Source: Marinilabiliaceae bacterium ANBcel2 (GTDB lineage Bacteria > Bacteroidota > Bacteroidia > Bacteroidales > Marinilabiliaceae). From it: a stretch of 64,000 nucleotides of DNA. The notes below the pieces were generated by a model. It was not told where the DNA came from, ran no database searches, and saw only the letters and a program-made list of their open reading frames with translations. The translations under genes and the position numbers were made by a program. This document shows, piece after piece, positions 27,870-37,667 of the stretch. Each line of letters starts with the position of its first letter. Position 1 is the stretch's first letter. The stretch lies in assembly GCA_029688995.1 (NCBI GenBank), contig JARULA010000003.1:62001-126000 (forward strand), written 5' to 3'.

Positions 27870-29288
27870 ATGCGTAGAGTTTTAATATTTGTTCCTGATG
27901 GTACCGGATTGAGAAACTACCTTTTTTCTGATATCCCTTCTCTTCTTATTAGTCAGGGAGCTGAGGTCTCACTGGTAACATCGCTTCCCGATTCTGCCGT
28001 AGCAGAGGTGGAAAAGGTGCACGGTTGCAAATTTAAAGTATATCCGGTACCATATTATAAAGAGTCTTTTTTTGAAAAGTTTTTTCGGGAGCTTGAGACT
28101 ATTTCACGTTTACGCTTTTTTTCAAAAAAATTGAAAAATCCAGAATTGATTCCCGACTATGAATGGGGAAAGCTATTAAAATATCGTCGTACTTTTCTGT
28201 TGTGGCTCTTCTATTTTTTTATAAAGTTTATATCCCGGGTTACTTCGAACTACCCCTTAATTTTAAAAATTAACAGAAAATATCAAAACAGGGTTTTAAG
28301 ATCATCATATATAAAAAGTTATTACAATTTAGTTGATAGGTTAAAGCCAGATGTTGTTCTATGTACTCATCAAAGGGCACTTTTTGCTTCACCATTTTTT
28401 TTGGCTGCTCGTAAAAGAGGGGTAAAAACAGTAACGGCTGTTTATTCCTGGGACAATTTGCCTAAAGCCCGTATGCCTTTAAGGGCCGATAAATATTTGG
28501 TATGGTCATCTTATATGAAAGATGAGATGAAGCTTTATTATCCCGAAATTCCTGAATCGGATGTTATTATAACAGGCACACCGCAGTTTGAATTCTATAA
28601 CAAAGAAGATCTTTTAATGTCAAAAGAGCAATTTTTCAGGGAGTATCATCTAGATTTTTCCCGTTCGGTTATCTGTTATTCTGGTGGAGACCTTCGAACC
28701 AGTCCGTATGATCATATTTACCTTGATCATATAGCATGTGAGTTGCAGGTGATAGAAAAAGAAGATCGACCTTTAATTTTTTTTAGGCGTTCACCAGTTG
28801 ATGTAAGTGATCGTTTTGTAAATGTTTTAAATAGGTATCCCGAAGATATTATTTCTGTTGATCCTTTATGGAAAACTGCATTGGGGAGTGGAGGCGATAC
28901 TATAATCTCCTTTCCTTTGTATGAAGATGTTAAGCTCCTTGTTAATATTGCATTACACTGTAATGTTGTATGCAATGTTGGTTCTACTATGGCTCATGAT
29001 TACTCAATGTTTGATAAGCCGGCTTGTTACATAAATTATAATCCGGTAGAAAAAAATGGCTACTATTCTGTAGATAAGATTTATCGTTATCAGCACTTTC
29101 GAAGTATGCCTACAGATAAAGTTGTTGAGTGGATCAATTCCCGGGATGAGATAAGAGGTAAGATAATGAACTCTATTAACGATCCTTCAAAGGTTGCAGT
29201 TGATCGTAAAAAATGGTTGATGAAAATTGTGCACCAGCCCGTTGATGAGGCCTCCTTAAATATTGTTAGTTTTTTAATGACTGTATAG
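27870..29288 (+). CDS. putative GT-B fold glycosyltransferase or glycerophosphotransferase-like protein
   Basis: The protein has 472 residues and no confident family. The N-terminal FVPDGTGLRNYLFSDIPSLLISQGAEVSLVT looks like a GT-B donor-side Rossmann start, and in the second half there are ITGTPQFEFY and VVCNVGSTMAHDYSMFDKPACYINYNP, which resemble the nucleotide-sugar binding end of CDP-glycerol:glycerophosphotransferase and surface-carbohydrate synthesis proteins. No membrane-spanning helix is certain, although residues about 108-125 are hydrophobic. It begins 2 bp after the dehydrogenase gene. It is a candidate for the transferase that uses the CMP-nonulosonate. Confidence 0.55.
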   Translation: MRRVLIFVPDGTGLRNYLFSDIPSLLISQGAEVSLVTSLPDSAVAEVEKVHGCKFKVYPVPYYKESFFEKFFRELETISRLRFFSKKLKNPELIPDYEWGKLLKYRRTFLLWLFYFFIKFISRVTSNYPLILKINRKYQNRVLRSSYIKSYYNLVDRLKPDVVLCTHQRALFASPFFLAARKRGVKTVTAVYSWDNLPKARMPLRADKYLVWSSYMKDEMKLYYPEIPESDVIITGTPQFEFYNKEDLLMSKEQFFREYHLDFSRSVICYSGGDLRTSPYDHIYLDHIACELQVIEKEDRPLIFFRRSPVDVSDRFVNVLNRYPEDIISVDPLWKTALGSGGDTIISFPLYEDVKLLVNIALHCNVVCNVGSTMAHDYSMFDKPACYINYNPVEKNGYYSVDKIYRYQHFRSMPTDKVVEWINSRDEIRGKIMNSINDPSKVAVDRKKWLMKIVHQPVDEASLNIVSFLMTV

Positions 29289-29322
29289 CTCTTTTAGTAA
29301 TTATTTTAACAGATTGGAGATT

Positions 29323-30465
29323 ATGCATATATGTTTTTTATCGGGAGAATATCCTTTTTGGTGTTCAGGAGGAATAGGAAGTTTTATTCAAACATTGGGC
29401 AGGGAACTGGTTAAAAAGGGGGTAAAGGTTTCGGTAGTGGGTACCGGACCTGTTGATGAAGAGAAGTTTTATAATGATTGTGGAGTTGAAGTTTACAGAA
29501 TTCCTGGCTCTTCATTTATTAAAGGCTCTCTATTTATAAATAATCGCAGATTGAGACAAAAACTGGAGGAGATAGGAAGAAGTTCTCCTGTAGATGTTGT
29601 AGAGTCATTAGAAAACGGTTTTGCTTTTTTCTCTTCAAAAATGCCATATAAAAAGGTTATTAGAATGCATGGTGGGCACTACTTTTTTGCTGAGAGTGAA
29701 AATAGGAACGTTAATCTTTGGAAAGGTTATAAAGAGAGGCTTTCATTTAAGAGTGCCGATCATATTCTTGCGGTATCAAAGTATGTGGCAGATCAAACAG
29801 CGCTATTGCTTAATATGCAGCTGAAAGTTAAGGTTATATATAACTTTGTTGATACCGACAAGTTTAGACCATTACCCGATGTTAAGGTAAATAAGGGTCA
29901 GCTTCTTTTTATAGGCACAGTGTGTGAAAAAAAGGGAGTGAAACAGTTAGTAGAGAGTATTCCATATATTTTAAAAGAATTTCCCGGAGCTGTTTTAAAG
30001 ATTGCAGGACAAGACCTGATTAGTGAAACAGGAGAGTCGTTCACCGAATCACTAAAAAGATTACTTCCTTTGCCATTTAATAAGCATGTTCATTTTTTAG
30101 GGCGAGTTGATCATGATACAATTCCTAAGCTTATAGCTGAAAGTGAAATTGTTGTTTTACCATCATTTATGGAGGCCATGCCTATAGCCTGGCTTGAAGT
30201 GCTTGCGGCAGGAAAACCTTTGGTTGCCGGGGATAGGGGGCCGGCCAGAGAAGCAGTGATTCACGGAGAGACAGGGTTATTGTGCAACCCCTATGAGCCC
30301 ATTGATATTTCCCGTAAGGTGATCTACTTTTTAACTCATAAAGATGAGGCTGAAAAAATGGGTAGAGCTGCTCGTTATTATGTTAATCAATATTTTAATA
30401 AAGAGAGTATTGTGCAGGATAATATCTCTTTTTATAGTAGTATTATAGAGCAGGTAACTGTTTAA
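29323..30465 (+). CDS. glycosyltransferase family 4
   Basis: This 380-residue GT-B retaining glycosyltransferase has the ADP/UDP-sugar GT4 layout: CSGGIGSFIQTLGRELVKKG in the N-domain, FIGTVCEKKGVKQLVESIP at the start of the C-domain and the EX7E-type segment VLPSFMEAMPIAWLEVLAAGKPLVAGDRG. The ATG at 29323 is chosen because it begins the conserved MHICFLSGEYPFW strand; a TTG three codons upstream is also in frame. It works at the cytosolic face of the inner membrane to extend the lipid-linked repeat unit. Confidence 0.88.
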   Translation: MHICFLSGEYPFWCSGGIGSFIQTLGRELVKKGVKVSVVGTGPVDEEKFYNDCGVEVYRIPGSSFIKGSLFINNRRLRQKLEEIGRSSPVDVVESLENGFAFFSSKMPYKKVIRMHGGHYFFAESENRNVNLWKGYKERLSFKSADHILAVSKYVADQTALLLNMQLKVKVIYNFVDTDKFRPLPDVKVNKGQLLFIGTVCEKKGVKQLVESIPYILKEFPGAVLKIAGQDLISETGESFTESLKRLLPLPFNKHVHFLGRVDHDTIPKLIAESEIVVLPSFMEAMPIAWLEVLAAGKPLVAGDRGPAREAVIHGETGLLCNPYEPIDISRKVIYFLTHKDEAEKMGRAARYYVNQYFNKESIVQDNISFYSSIIEQVTV

Positions 30466-30490
30466 TTATCTTTTTGAACTACAAGAGAAT

Positions 30491-31861
30491 ATGTTGGAGT
30501 TAATATATAATCGCAAACTCTTTATCTTATTAATTGTTCTCCATTTTTCAATGGGGCTTATTCTTAAATTTATACCCTCATTAGTTTCAGGTATTTATAT
30601 TGCTGTTTTTCTCTTATTTGCTCTCGATATTATTATAAATTATGATAGTAAAAACCGGGCTGGGTTTTATGCTATGTATATTGCATCTTTAGAGATTGTA
30701 TATCGTATGTCAGGCGCACTTTTTTCATGGGAGCTTGGCAAATATCTTGTGATTTTACTCTTTATAACCGGTTTGATTATGGGGAAGCGAAAAGTTGTTC
30801 CCTGGGGATTTTTGTTAATGTTACTTTTATTATTGCCGGCACTCTTTTTTGTGCAGCATTCCAATCCTGAAAGGATAAGAGAGATGATTCTTTTTAATGT
30901 ATCCGGACCGTTATCTCTGGTTTTTGCCGGACTCTATTTTTACTGTCGTGAAATAGATAGAGATACTTTTTTTTACGGATTGAGATTGGTTTTTTTACCT
31001 GCATTTTCTCTTGTTAGTGCTTTAACTTTTTTAGCTGCTATTTCAACATTGGAGTTTTCAAGTTTGCAGTCAAGCTATGGTGCTTCAGCCGGTTTTGGTC
31101 CTAATCAGGTATCAACTTTATTGGGGTGGTTTTTAGTTTTAGGACTACTCTTTAAAATTGTGGGGAAAAAAATTACCCCTTATGAGATTCTTGATTGGGT
31201 TACTCTTTTTGTCATTTTTTTAAGAGCGCTGTTAACTTTTTCTCGTGGAGGAGTTGTTGGTGCTCTACTTGCAATTGTTGGTGCAGTAGTTGTTTTATCA
31301 ATCTCATACCCTTTTTACAGGAAAATTTTTGTTAGGTCTATGCCGTGGGTTTTTGCCGCACTTCTTTTTTTTGCTGCTGCCTTTGTTACGGCTAATGAAA
31401 TAACAGGTAATTATCTTTTATATCGTTATATGGGCTATACTACAAGTGAGGTGGTTACTGGTATTCCTGAAGCTGAACGATCTTTTTTAACCGGCAGGGG
31501 AGATATAATGAAGGGTGATTTTGCAGCTTTTAAAGATAAACCTCTTTTAGGTGTGGGGTATGGGATGGGAGAAAGATATAGATCACGCTATTATTGGTCG
31601 GGAACTGCACATACCGAGTTTGCCCGTTTACTTTCAGAGAATGGTATTCCCGGTATAGTGTTTATGGTTACGGGGATGATTGTTTTGCCTCTTCTCTTTT
31701 TTATACGTATGAAGGATCCTGTTACACGCTGTTTTTTTACCGCCTTTTTTTTGCTGAGCATGTTTACAATGTTTCATGCTGCCATGCGACTTGCTCTGCC
31801 GGGAGTAGTTTTTGGAGCAGCATTTATTTGTATTAACAGTTTTAAAAAAGAGGGTAATTAA
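30491..31861 (+). CDS. O-antigen/exopolysaccharide polymerase (Wzy/ligase family)
   Basis: This 456-residue protein has about 10-12 membrane helices and one large extracytoplasmic loop (about residues 300-375). The loop ends in the Wzy_C-like signature ERSFLTGRGDIMKGDFAAF and KPLLGVGYGMG, followed by a HTEFARLLSENGIPGIVF stretch. These features fit a Wzy polymerase or WaaL-like ligase; in a locus with a flippase and wza/wzc, Wzy is more likely. It should polymerise repeat units on the periplasmic side. Overlap with the next open frame is only apparent, since that gene starts later. Confidence 0.8.
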   Translation: MLELIYNRKLFILLIVLHFSMGLILKFIPSLVSGIYIAVFLLFALDIIINYDSKNRAGFYAMYIASLEIVYRMSGALFSWELGKYLVILLFITGLIMGKRKVVPWGFLLMLLLLLPALFFVQHSNPERIREMILFNVSGPLSLVFAGLYFYCREIDRDTFFYGLRLVFLPAFSLVSALTFLAAISTLEFSSLQSSYGASAGFGPNQVSTLLGWFLVLGLLFKIVGKKITPYEILDWVTLFVIFLRALLTFSRGGVVGALLAIVGAVVVLSISYPFYRKIFVRSMPWVFAALLFFAAAFVTANEITGNYLLYRYMGYTTSEVVTGIPEAERSFLTGRGDIMKGDFAAFKDKPLLGVGYGMGERYRSRYYWSGTAHTEFARLLSENGIPGIVFMVTGMIVLPLLFFIRMKDPVTRCFFTAFFLLSMFTMFHAAMRLALPGVVFGAAFICINSFKKEGN

Positions 31862-31868
31862 ATGTCTT

Positions 31869-32993
31869 ATGAGATTTTATATCATATCACCTGTAATACA
31901 TAAAAAAAGCTTGTCTGGTTATGCTGGATATGCTCCATATGTGCGAGAGATGAATTTATGGTTGAAGCATGTCGATGAAGTTAGGGTGTTGGCCCCTGTT
32001 GCTAACAAGGATGTTGATAATCTTGAAATAGTGTATCAGCATACAAATCTTATTTTTGATGAGGTGCCTCCTTTGGCCTTTATAAATTTAAGATCGGCTT
32101 TGCGCTCTTTTATTCTGCTTCCCTATATTATTGTTAAAATGATTTCCGGAATGGTGTGGGCCGATCATATACATTTAAGGTGCCCTTCTAATATGGGGTT
32201 GATAGGTTCTGTTATCCAACTTTTTTTTCCTGGTAAAAGCAAGAGTGTAAAATATGCCAATAACTGGGATCCAAAGAGTAAGCAATTTTTTAGTTACCGT
32301 ATTCAACAAATGATTTTAAGAAGTAGAATTACACGTAATGCCAGAGTTTTAGTCTATGGCGATTGGAATGAGAAGAGTAATAATATTAAACCATTTTATA
32401 CAGCTACTTATTCTGACAAAATGAAAACAGATGTTTTGGTGCGTGATATAAATTATAACTCAACTATATGGCTGCTTTTTGTTGGAACTATTACTCCAAA
32501 CAAATGTCCCGATCTTGTTCTTAGAAGTTTTAACTGTTTGTTGGAGGCTGGTTTTGATGTAAATATCAACTTTTTAGGTGATGGTGTTTTGCTTGAGGAT
32601 TTAAAAAAGTATACCCAGGAAAACAATCTTAATTCAAGAGTTTTTTTTAGAGGCAAAGTGTCTCAGGAGGATGCTGTTCACTACTTTAAGATGTCCCATT
32701 TTTTGGTATTCCCCTCTAAATCTGAGGGGTGGCCAAAAGTTGTGGCTGAAGCTATGTGGTGGGGATGTTTACCTGTAACAACAGATGTTTCATGTGTTAA
32801 TTATATGGTAGGAGATGGGTCACGTGGTATTCTTGTTGAACCTGACGAAAAGGTAATATGTGAAACACTCTCCGATTTAATATTTTCACCGGAAAGGTAT
32901 AATGAGATGTGTTATAATGCTATTGAGTGGTCTCGTAAATTCTCATTGGAAAAATTTGAGAAGGATATCTCTTTGCTTCTTTATCCAAATTGA
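31869..32993 (+). CDS. glycosyltransferase family 4
   Basis: This 374-residue GT-B glycosyltransferase starts at the ATG giving MRFYIISPVIHKKS, 7 bp after the polymerase stop; the upstream in-frame extension overlaps the polymerase and is not convincing. The N-domain contains GYAGYAPYVREMNLW. The C-domain has LLFVGTITPNKCPDLVLRSF and VFPSKSEGWPKVVAEAMWWGCLPVTTDVSC, the donor-binding EX7E region of GT4. It is one of four consecutive GT4 genes (31869-36322), which implies a repeat unit of several sugars. Confidence 0.85.
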   Translation: MRFYIISPVIHKKSLSGYAGYAPYVREMNLWLKHVDEVRVLAPVANKDVDNLEIVYQHTNLIFDEVPPLAFINLRSALRSFILLPYIIVKMISGMVWADHIHLRCPSNMGLIGSVIQLFFPGKSKSVKYANNWDPKSKQFFSYRIQQMILRSRITRNARVLVYGDWNEKSNNIKPFYTATYSDKMKTDVLVRDINYNSTIWLLFVGTITPNKCPDLVLRSFNCLLEAGFDVNINFLGDGVLLEDLKKYTQENNLNSRVFFRGKVSQEDAVHYFKMSHFLVFPSKSEGWPKVVAEAMWWGCLPVTTDVSCVNYMVGDGSRGILVEPDEKVICETLSDLIFSPERYNEMCYNAIEWSRKFSLEKFEKDISLLLYPN

Positions 32994-32995
32994 TT

Positions 32996-34114
32996 ATGAG
33001 GGAAATTCGGGTTTTATCAGTTATAGACTCTTTAATTGCAGCCGGTGCTGAGCGAATGGCTGTTAATGTTGCCAATGCACTTTTAGATAAAGGAGTTAAA
33101 AGTTATTTGTGCGCAACTCATCATGGTGGTGACTTAAAAGAATTTGTTGATAAAAATGTACCACTTTTAATTTTGAATAAAAAGGATGTTTTTGATTTTC
33201 CAGCTTTAATAAGATTGAGAAATTATGTTAAATCAAACTCAATAGATATTATTCATGCCCACTCCTCTTCGGTATATTGGGCTGTAATTATTAAGATAAT
33301 ATTGAGAGGCAAAGTTAAAGTTGTGTGGCATGATCATTACGGATATAGTGAACATCTCGATAAAAGAGCTCTTTTTCTATTAAAAGTTGTGTCAAGATTT
33401 TTGGATTATGCCTTTGTTGTTAATGATAAACTTTTGGCATATGCTATTGATAAAATTGGCATTGATAGATCAAAAGTCTCTTTTTTACCCAATTTTGCCG
33501 ATCTTAAAGATGTAGAAAAAGATAGCTATCTGCAACTACCGGGTAAAAAGCTCTATCCTAAAATTGTATCTCTTGCAAATATGCGACCTCAAAAAGATCA
33601 TCATACTCTTTTGGATGCTTTTTCAATAGTGAGAGCCAAAATTCCTAATGCAGCACTTTATTTGATAGGGGGGCATTTTAATGACGATTATTATAGAGGC
33701 ATTATAGAAAGAATTAATAGTGAAAAAGCTTTAGCAGGCCATGTTTTTGTTACAGGTTCACGAAATGATGTTGCTCAAATATTAAAGCAGTGTGATATAG
33801 GAGTTCTCTCTTCAATTTCAGAGGGACTGCCCGTTTCTCTTTTGGAGTATGGTATGGCACAACTTCCTGTTGTATGTACCGATACCGGGGATTGTGCTTC
33901 TGTATTGGAATATGGGCGTTATGGCCGCATAGTTAAGCCATCTGACAGTATAATGTTAGCGAATGAGATTCTTTCTTTAATTGAGGATAGTTTAGGAGCA
34001 GATGTTACTGCTAAAGCATTTAAGCAGCATGTTTTAAATTATTATTCTGCTGATTCGGCTGTCACTAATATTATCTCTATTTATAAAAAAATCCTTGTTC
34101 GCACCAACCATTAA
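32996..34114 (+). CDS. glycosyltransferase family 4
   Basis: The 372-residue protein has the GT4 opening IDSLIAAGAERMAVNVANALLDKG and a central HAHSSSVYW/VVWHDHYGYSEH acceptor-side segment. In the C-domain SLANMRPQKDHHTLLDAF and SSISEGLPVSLLEYGMAQLPVVCTDTG form the donor site. It starts at the ATG 2 bp after the previous stop codon (a TTG overlapping the stop is the alternative), which indicates translational coupling. The sugar it transfers is unknown. Confidence 0.87.
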   Translation: MREIRVLSVIDSLIAAGAERMAVNVANALLDKGVKSYLCATHHGGDLKEFVDKNVPLLILNKKDVFDFPALIRLRNYVKSNSIDIIHAHSSSVYWAVIIKIILRGKVKVVWHDHYGYSEHLDKRALFLLKVVSRFLDYAFVVNDKLLAYAIDKIGIDRSKVSFLPNFADLKDVEKDSYLQLPGKKLYPKIVSLANMRPQKDHHTLLDAFSIVRAKIPNAALYLIGGHFNDDYYRGIIERINSEKALAGHVFVTGSRNDVAQILKQCDIGVLSSISEGLPVSLLEYGMAQLPVVCTDTGDCASVLEYGRYGRIVKPSDSIMLANEILSLIEDSLGADVTAKAFKQHVLNYYSADSAVTNIISIYKKILVRTNH

Positions 34115-34150
34115 TTTGCCATACCGCCTGCTTAAACAAAGTATATTCAA

Positions 34151-35260
34151 ATGAAAACATATATTATTTGTACCAGTCTGCCTCAGTTCACCATTAGTAA
34201 GTATTTCTTTTCACTTGCCCTGTTTTTGAAACAAAGGGGAGACCGGGTTATTATTGTTATTGATCAAAACTATGATGGTACGCGTAACTATAATGGAATA
34301 ACCCTTTATAGCTGGCCTTCTAAAAGACCGGTTAATATTCGTGATTTTTGGTTTTTTTATAAGCTTTGTCGGAGGTATAAACCTGATGTTACTTTAGGAC
34401 AATTTGGATCAACCAATGTTGTACTTATTGTAAGTTGGTTAATGAGAGTTAATGTACGACTCACATATATTCATACTGCTAGTGAGGCTATTCGAATAGA
34501 TAATAATAAAAATAGATATATTCTTAAATATCTTCAGCTTAGGAAAAAGTATGTACTGCAATTTTTTGCAACCAATATTCTTACCAATTCGAAAGCTACG
34601 CTTGAGGATATTGCAGCAACTATGAAAATTGATAAAAAGAAAATTTTTGTTTTTTATCCTCTTCTTGAAGATGTTATAGCAAAAAATAAGTTGAAAGGAG
34701 TTGATGAGCGGGAAAAGGCTATTGCTTTTGTTGGTCGAATTGATGCCAGTAAAGGACAAGAGAAGGTAATTGATTTTATTCCGCGCATACTTGATATAGA
34801 TTCTCAATTTAAGTTTAGGTTTATAGGAGGTGGAACACAAAAAGAGCGATTACTAAAAAAGGTGATGAGGATGGGTATAGATAGTAATGTTGAGTTTACC
34901 GGAGCAGTGCCTCTTTCAAAGGTGTATCACTATCTCTCAATTTCGTTACTGCATATAAGCTGTAGTGTTGATGAGGCGTTCGGATTGGTAAATGCGGAGG
35001 CGTTAACCGCAGGAACTCCTATTATGGCAGCTCGTGTGGGAGGCATTAAAGAGATTCTCATTGATGGAGAAAATGGTTTTTTCTTTGAGCCTGATGATGA
35101 GGATGATTTTGTTAAAAAACTTATTGAACTCACCGGTGATAAATGGCCTCTTTATTCTTTAAGAGCAAGGCAATCATTTGAAAATAATTTTATGATGGGT
35201 AATGAGACAGTTAAGAAGCAGATAGAAAAGATGGATATGATTGTTAATAATGATCTGTAG
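34151..35260 (+). CDS. glycosyltransferase family 4
   Basis: This is a 369-residue GT-B enzyme. The donor domain begins with AIAFVGRIDASKGQEKVIDFIPRI (about residue 192) and contains HISCSVDEAFGLVNAEALTAGTPIMAARVGGIKEI, a well-preserved GT4 EX7E motif, then the DGENGFFFEPDDEDDF motif. The N-terminal domain is more divergent and rich in Tyr and aromatic residues. It is followed 12 bp later by another GT4 gene. Acceptor and donor sugars cannot be predicted. Confidence 0.87.
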   Translation: MKTYIICTSLPQFTISKYFFSLALFLKQRGDRVIIVIDQNYDGTRNYNGITLYSWPSKRPVNIRDFWFFYKLCRRYKPDVTLGQFGSTNVVLIVSWLMRVNVRLTYIHTASEAIRIDNNKNRYILKYLQLRKKYVLQFFATNILTNSKATLEDIAATMKIDKKKIFVFYPLLEDVIAKNKLKGVDEREKAIAFVGRIDASKGQEKVIDFIPRILDIDSQFKFRFIGGGTQKERLLKKVMRMGIDSNVEFTGAVPLSKVYHYLSISLLHISCSVDEAFGLVNAEALTAGTPIMAARVGGIKEILIDGENGFFFEPDDEDDFVKKLIELTGDKWPLYSLRARQSFENNFMMGNETVKKQIEKMDMIVNNDL

Positions 35261-35272
35261 ATAAAAGAAACT

Positions 35273-36322
35273 ATGAGGAAAACTCTTTTTGTTGGTCCGT
35301 TTCCCCCTCCCTATATGGGTGATGGGATAAAAAATATCAATCTTAAAGCAGGTTTTGAGAAGGCCGGAATTAATAATATTATCTGGTTCGATACTGTGAA
35401 AAGGGATCGTTTTATTTTGAATCATGTATGGTGTTTATTATCCTTTATGTTTGTAGCCCGCCAGGTTATTTTTTCTCTAAACAAGCATGGAAGATATGCT
35501 ATAATTCCTCTTTTTTGGATGCTTAAGTTGTTTAATCCAAAAAAACGGGGCGCTCTCTATGTTGTTGGAGGAACCTTTGATTTACAATTAAAGCGGGAGA
35601 ACTATTTATATCGATCTTTTTTTGTTCGTATGGTAAATTCTCTTGATCAGGTTTTTGTTGAATCTCAGGTGTTGAAAGCCGGATTGGAAGAGTGTGGGGT
35701 GAAGAGGGTTAAGATTGTATATAACCCCAGGTTGAATATGGGATATAGATGGAATTTTCAAGCTTGTGAGCCGCATCGTATTGTTTTTATTTCACGTATA
35801 ACTGAGGTGAAAGGTGTGCTGGATCTTATTAATGTTGTTGAAGGGCTTAATAAATCCGGGTTTTCTGTAATTGCTGATTTTTATGGTCCTATTGATGAGG
35901 CTTTTAAAGATGTTTTTTTTGAGAGGCTTAGGTTATGTGGTAGATGTTGTTTTTATAAGGGTGTTGTCGATCCCGATCAGGTGCAGCAGCTTTTATGTAA
36001 TTACAGGTTGTTGGCACTGCCTACATTCCATTTTGGAGAAGGATTGCCTGGGGTATTGGTTGAAGCAGGTATGTGTGGAATTCCAATTATAATTACTCGC
36101 TTTAATTCTTTACCGGAGTTTTTTTCCCATAAAGAGAATGCTTTTTTTATAGATGTTCATGATGTTGAAGCATTGCGTGGTGCTATTGTTGAGTTAATTT
36201 CCAATGATATTATTGTTAAAGCTTTAAGTGCAGGGATTAAAGAGAGAGTGAAGCCTTTTGAAAGTAAAGAGGTTGTTTTTGAATCATTAAAATATTTAAG
36301 TGAGTCGGGATGGATTTTTTAA
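35273..36322 (+). CDS. glycosyltransferase family 4 (divergent)
   Basis: The 349-residue protein begins FVGPFPPPYMGDGIKNINLKAGFEKAG, the donor half shows IVFISRITEVKGVLDLINVV and LPTFHFGEGLPGVLVEAGMCGIPIIITRFNSLPE, and it ends with a short helical tail. The GT4 EX7E element is recognisable (E-G-L-P-G-V-L-V-E). Its last 13 bases overlap the start of the CapK-like gene, so the two are translationally coupled, and the adenylate enzyme may act on the same intermediate. Confidence 0.8.
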   Translation: MRKTLFVGPFPPPYMGDGIKNINLKAGFEKAGINNIIWFDTVKRDRFILNHVWCLLSFMFVARQVIFSLNKHGRYAIIPLFWMLKLFNPKKRGALYVVGGTFDLQLKRENYLYRSFFVRMVNSLDQVFVESQVLKAGLEECGVKRVKIVYNPRLNMGYRWNFQACEPHRIVFISRITEVKGVLDLINVVEGLNKSGFSVIADFYGPIDEAFKDVFFERLRLCGRCCFYKGVVDPDQVQQLLCNYRLLALPTFHFGEGLPGVLVEAGMCGIPIIITRFNSLPEFFSHKENAFFIDVHDVEALRGAIVELISNDIIVKALSAGIKERVKPFESKEVVFESLKYLSESGWIF

Positions 36323-37602
36323 ATGTTTTGAGGTTGACAGGGTATCCTATCTCCAGAGCTTCTGATTTTTATAATCAACTTATCCGTGAATTTGCTTCCA
36401 GCTCAGATTTTAAAAGTAAATATGCATGGGAAATATTTGATTATCATTATAAAAACAACTCATTTTATCAGCAGTTTGTTGGTAATCAAAGACCTGCTAC
36501 ATGGGAAGAGATTCCTGTAATTGGCAGAGAGGACCTTAAGCGAGATTTTTTAAAGAAAATTCCTGATGATATCTCTTCAAAGGAGCTTTATATTAGCTCT
36601 ACTAGTGGCTCCTCTGGAGATCCCTTATGGTTTGCGCGTGATAAGTTTATGCATGCCTTAATTTGGCTTAACGTATCTCATTTATATCAAATGGCTGGTG
36701 TTTCTATCAATTCTAAACAGGCAAGGTTTTATGGTATGCCAACCAACTATAAAGCACGATGCAAATCGCGTCTTAAGGATCGCTTTGCAAATCGTTACCG
36801 TTTTGATATAACTGATTTGTCCGATTCAGCTTTAAAAAAATGGATTTCAAAATTTCGGAAAAAGAGATTTAACTATATCTATGGATATTCAAATACCATT
36901 GCTGCTTTTGCATACTATTTAAATTCCCGGTCTTTAATTTTATCATCGGTTGCTCCATCATTAAAAGCTGTAATAGTGACTTCAGAGGTGTGCAGTGAAC
37001 GTGACAGAAGCTTAATAGCGTCATCTTTTGGAATTCCTGTTTATAATGAATATGGTAGTTCTGAGTTAGGTGTAATGGGTTTTAAATATGATGATAAATA
37101 TTGGCATATTAGTGAAAGACTTATGCTTCTTGAGGTACTTAATGAGGAAGGCAAGTCTGTAGAGGAGGGGGAAGCCGGTTATCTTACCTCTACGCTTTTT
37201 CATAACAGGGCAACCCCTTTTATAAGATACCAAACAGGTGATATCGCTTCGATAAAAAAGAGTAATGGTAATATCTATTTATCCTATATTGCCGGTAGTT
37301 TAAACGATATGGCTATACTTCCTTCGGGACGCAAAATTCCTGGCATCAACTTCTATTTTGTGGTAGAGAATATTTTAGATCCCTCTCAACAAATTGACCG
37401 TTTTTTGGTAAAACAGAAAGGTTTCTGCTTTACTCTTGAATATGTTGCTAAATCTGATTTAAGTAATAAAGCAGCAGAGAAGATAATAAGAAGTTTTTCA
37501 ACTTTTTTAGGCAGTGAGCAAGTTAGAATTGAGATTAAAAGAGTTGAGGAGTTGCAGCGAGGAGTGAATGGGAAGTTTAAACACTTTATTTATGAGGGTT
37601 GA
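36310..37602 (+). CDS. CapK/phenylacetate-CoA ligase-like adenylate-forming enzyme
   Basis: This 430-residue protein belongs to the phenylacetate-CoA ligase/coenzyme F390 synthetase branch of the adenylate-forming superfamily, often named CapK in polysaccharide loci. The ATP-binding loop is SSTSGSSGDPLWFARDK (about residues 97-113). YNEYGSSELG (about 244-253) and FIRYQTGDIAS (about 308-318) are the other adenylation motifs. It would activate a carboxylic acid as an acyl-AMP for transfer to a sugar, CoA or amine. The substrate and acceptor are not known. The FemAB-like gene at the left edge could supply the transferase activity, but that is speculation. Confidence 0.78.
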   Translation: MDFLNVLRLTGYPISRASDFYNQLIREFASSSDFKSKYAWEIFDYHYKNNSFYQQFVGNQRPATWEEIPVIGREDLKRDFLKKIPDDISSKELYISSTSGSSGDPLWFARDKFMHALIWLNVSHLYQMAGVSINSKQARFYGMPTNYKARCKSRLKDRFANRYRFDITDLSDSALKKWISKFRKKRFNYIYGYSNTIAAFAYYLNSRSLILSSVAPSLKAVIVTSEVCSERDRSLIASSFGIPVYNEYGSSELGVMGFKYDDKYWHISERLMLLEVLNEEGKSVEEGEAGYLTSTLFHNRATPFIRYQTGDIASIKKSNGNIYLSYIAGSLNDMAILPSGRKIPGINFYFVVENILDPSQQIDRFLVKQKGFCFTLEYVAKSDLSNKAAEKIIRSFSTFLGSEQVRIEIKRVEELQRGVNGKFKHFIYEG

Positions 37603-37667
37603 AATAGTTTTTACCTTATTATTTGTGCAAGCTCTATTTTGCCAACAATTAATTTAATTGTTTATCG

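Noticed and set aside
34439-34840. Minus-strand 133-codon frame in a glycosyltransferase gene
   Set aside because: It is Lys/Asn/Ile-rich, matches no family and lies entirely antisense to a well-supported GT4 gene.
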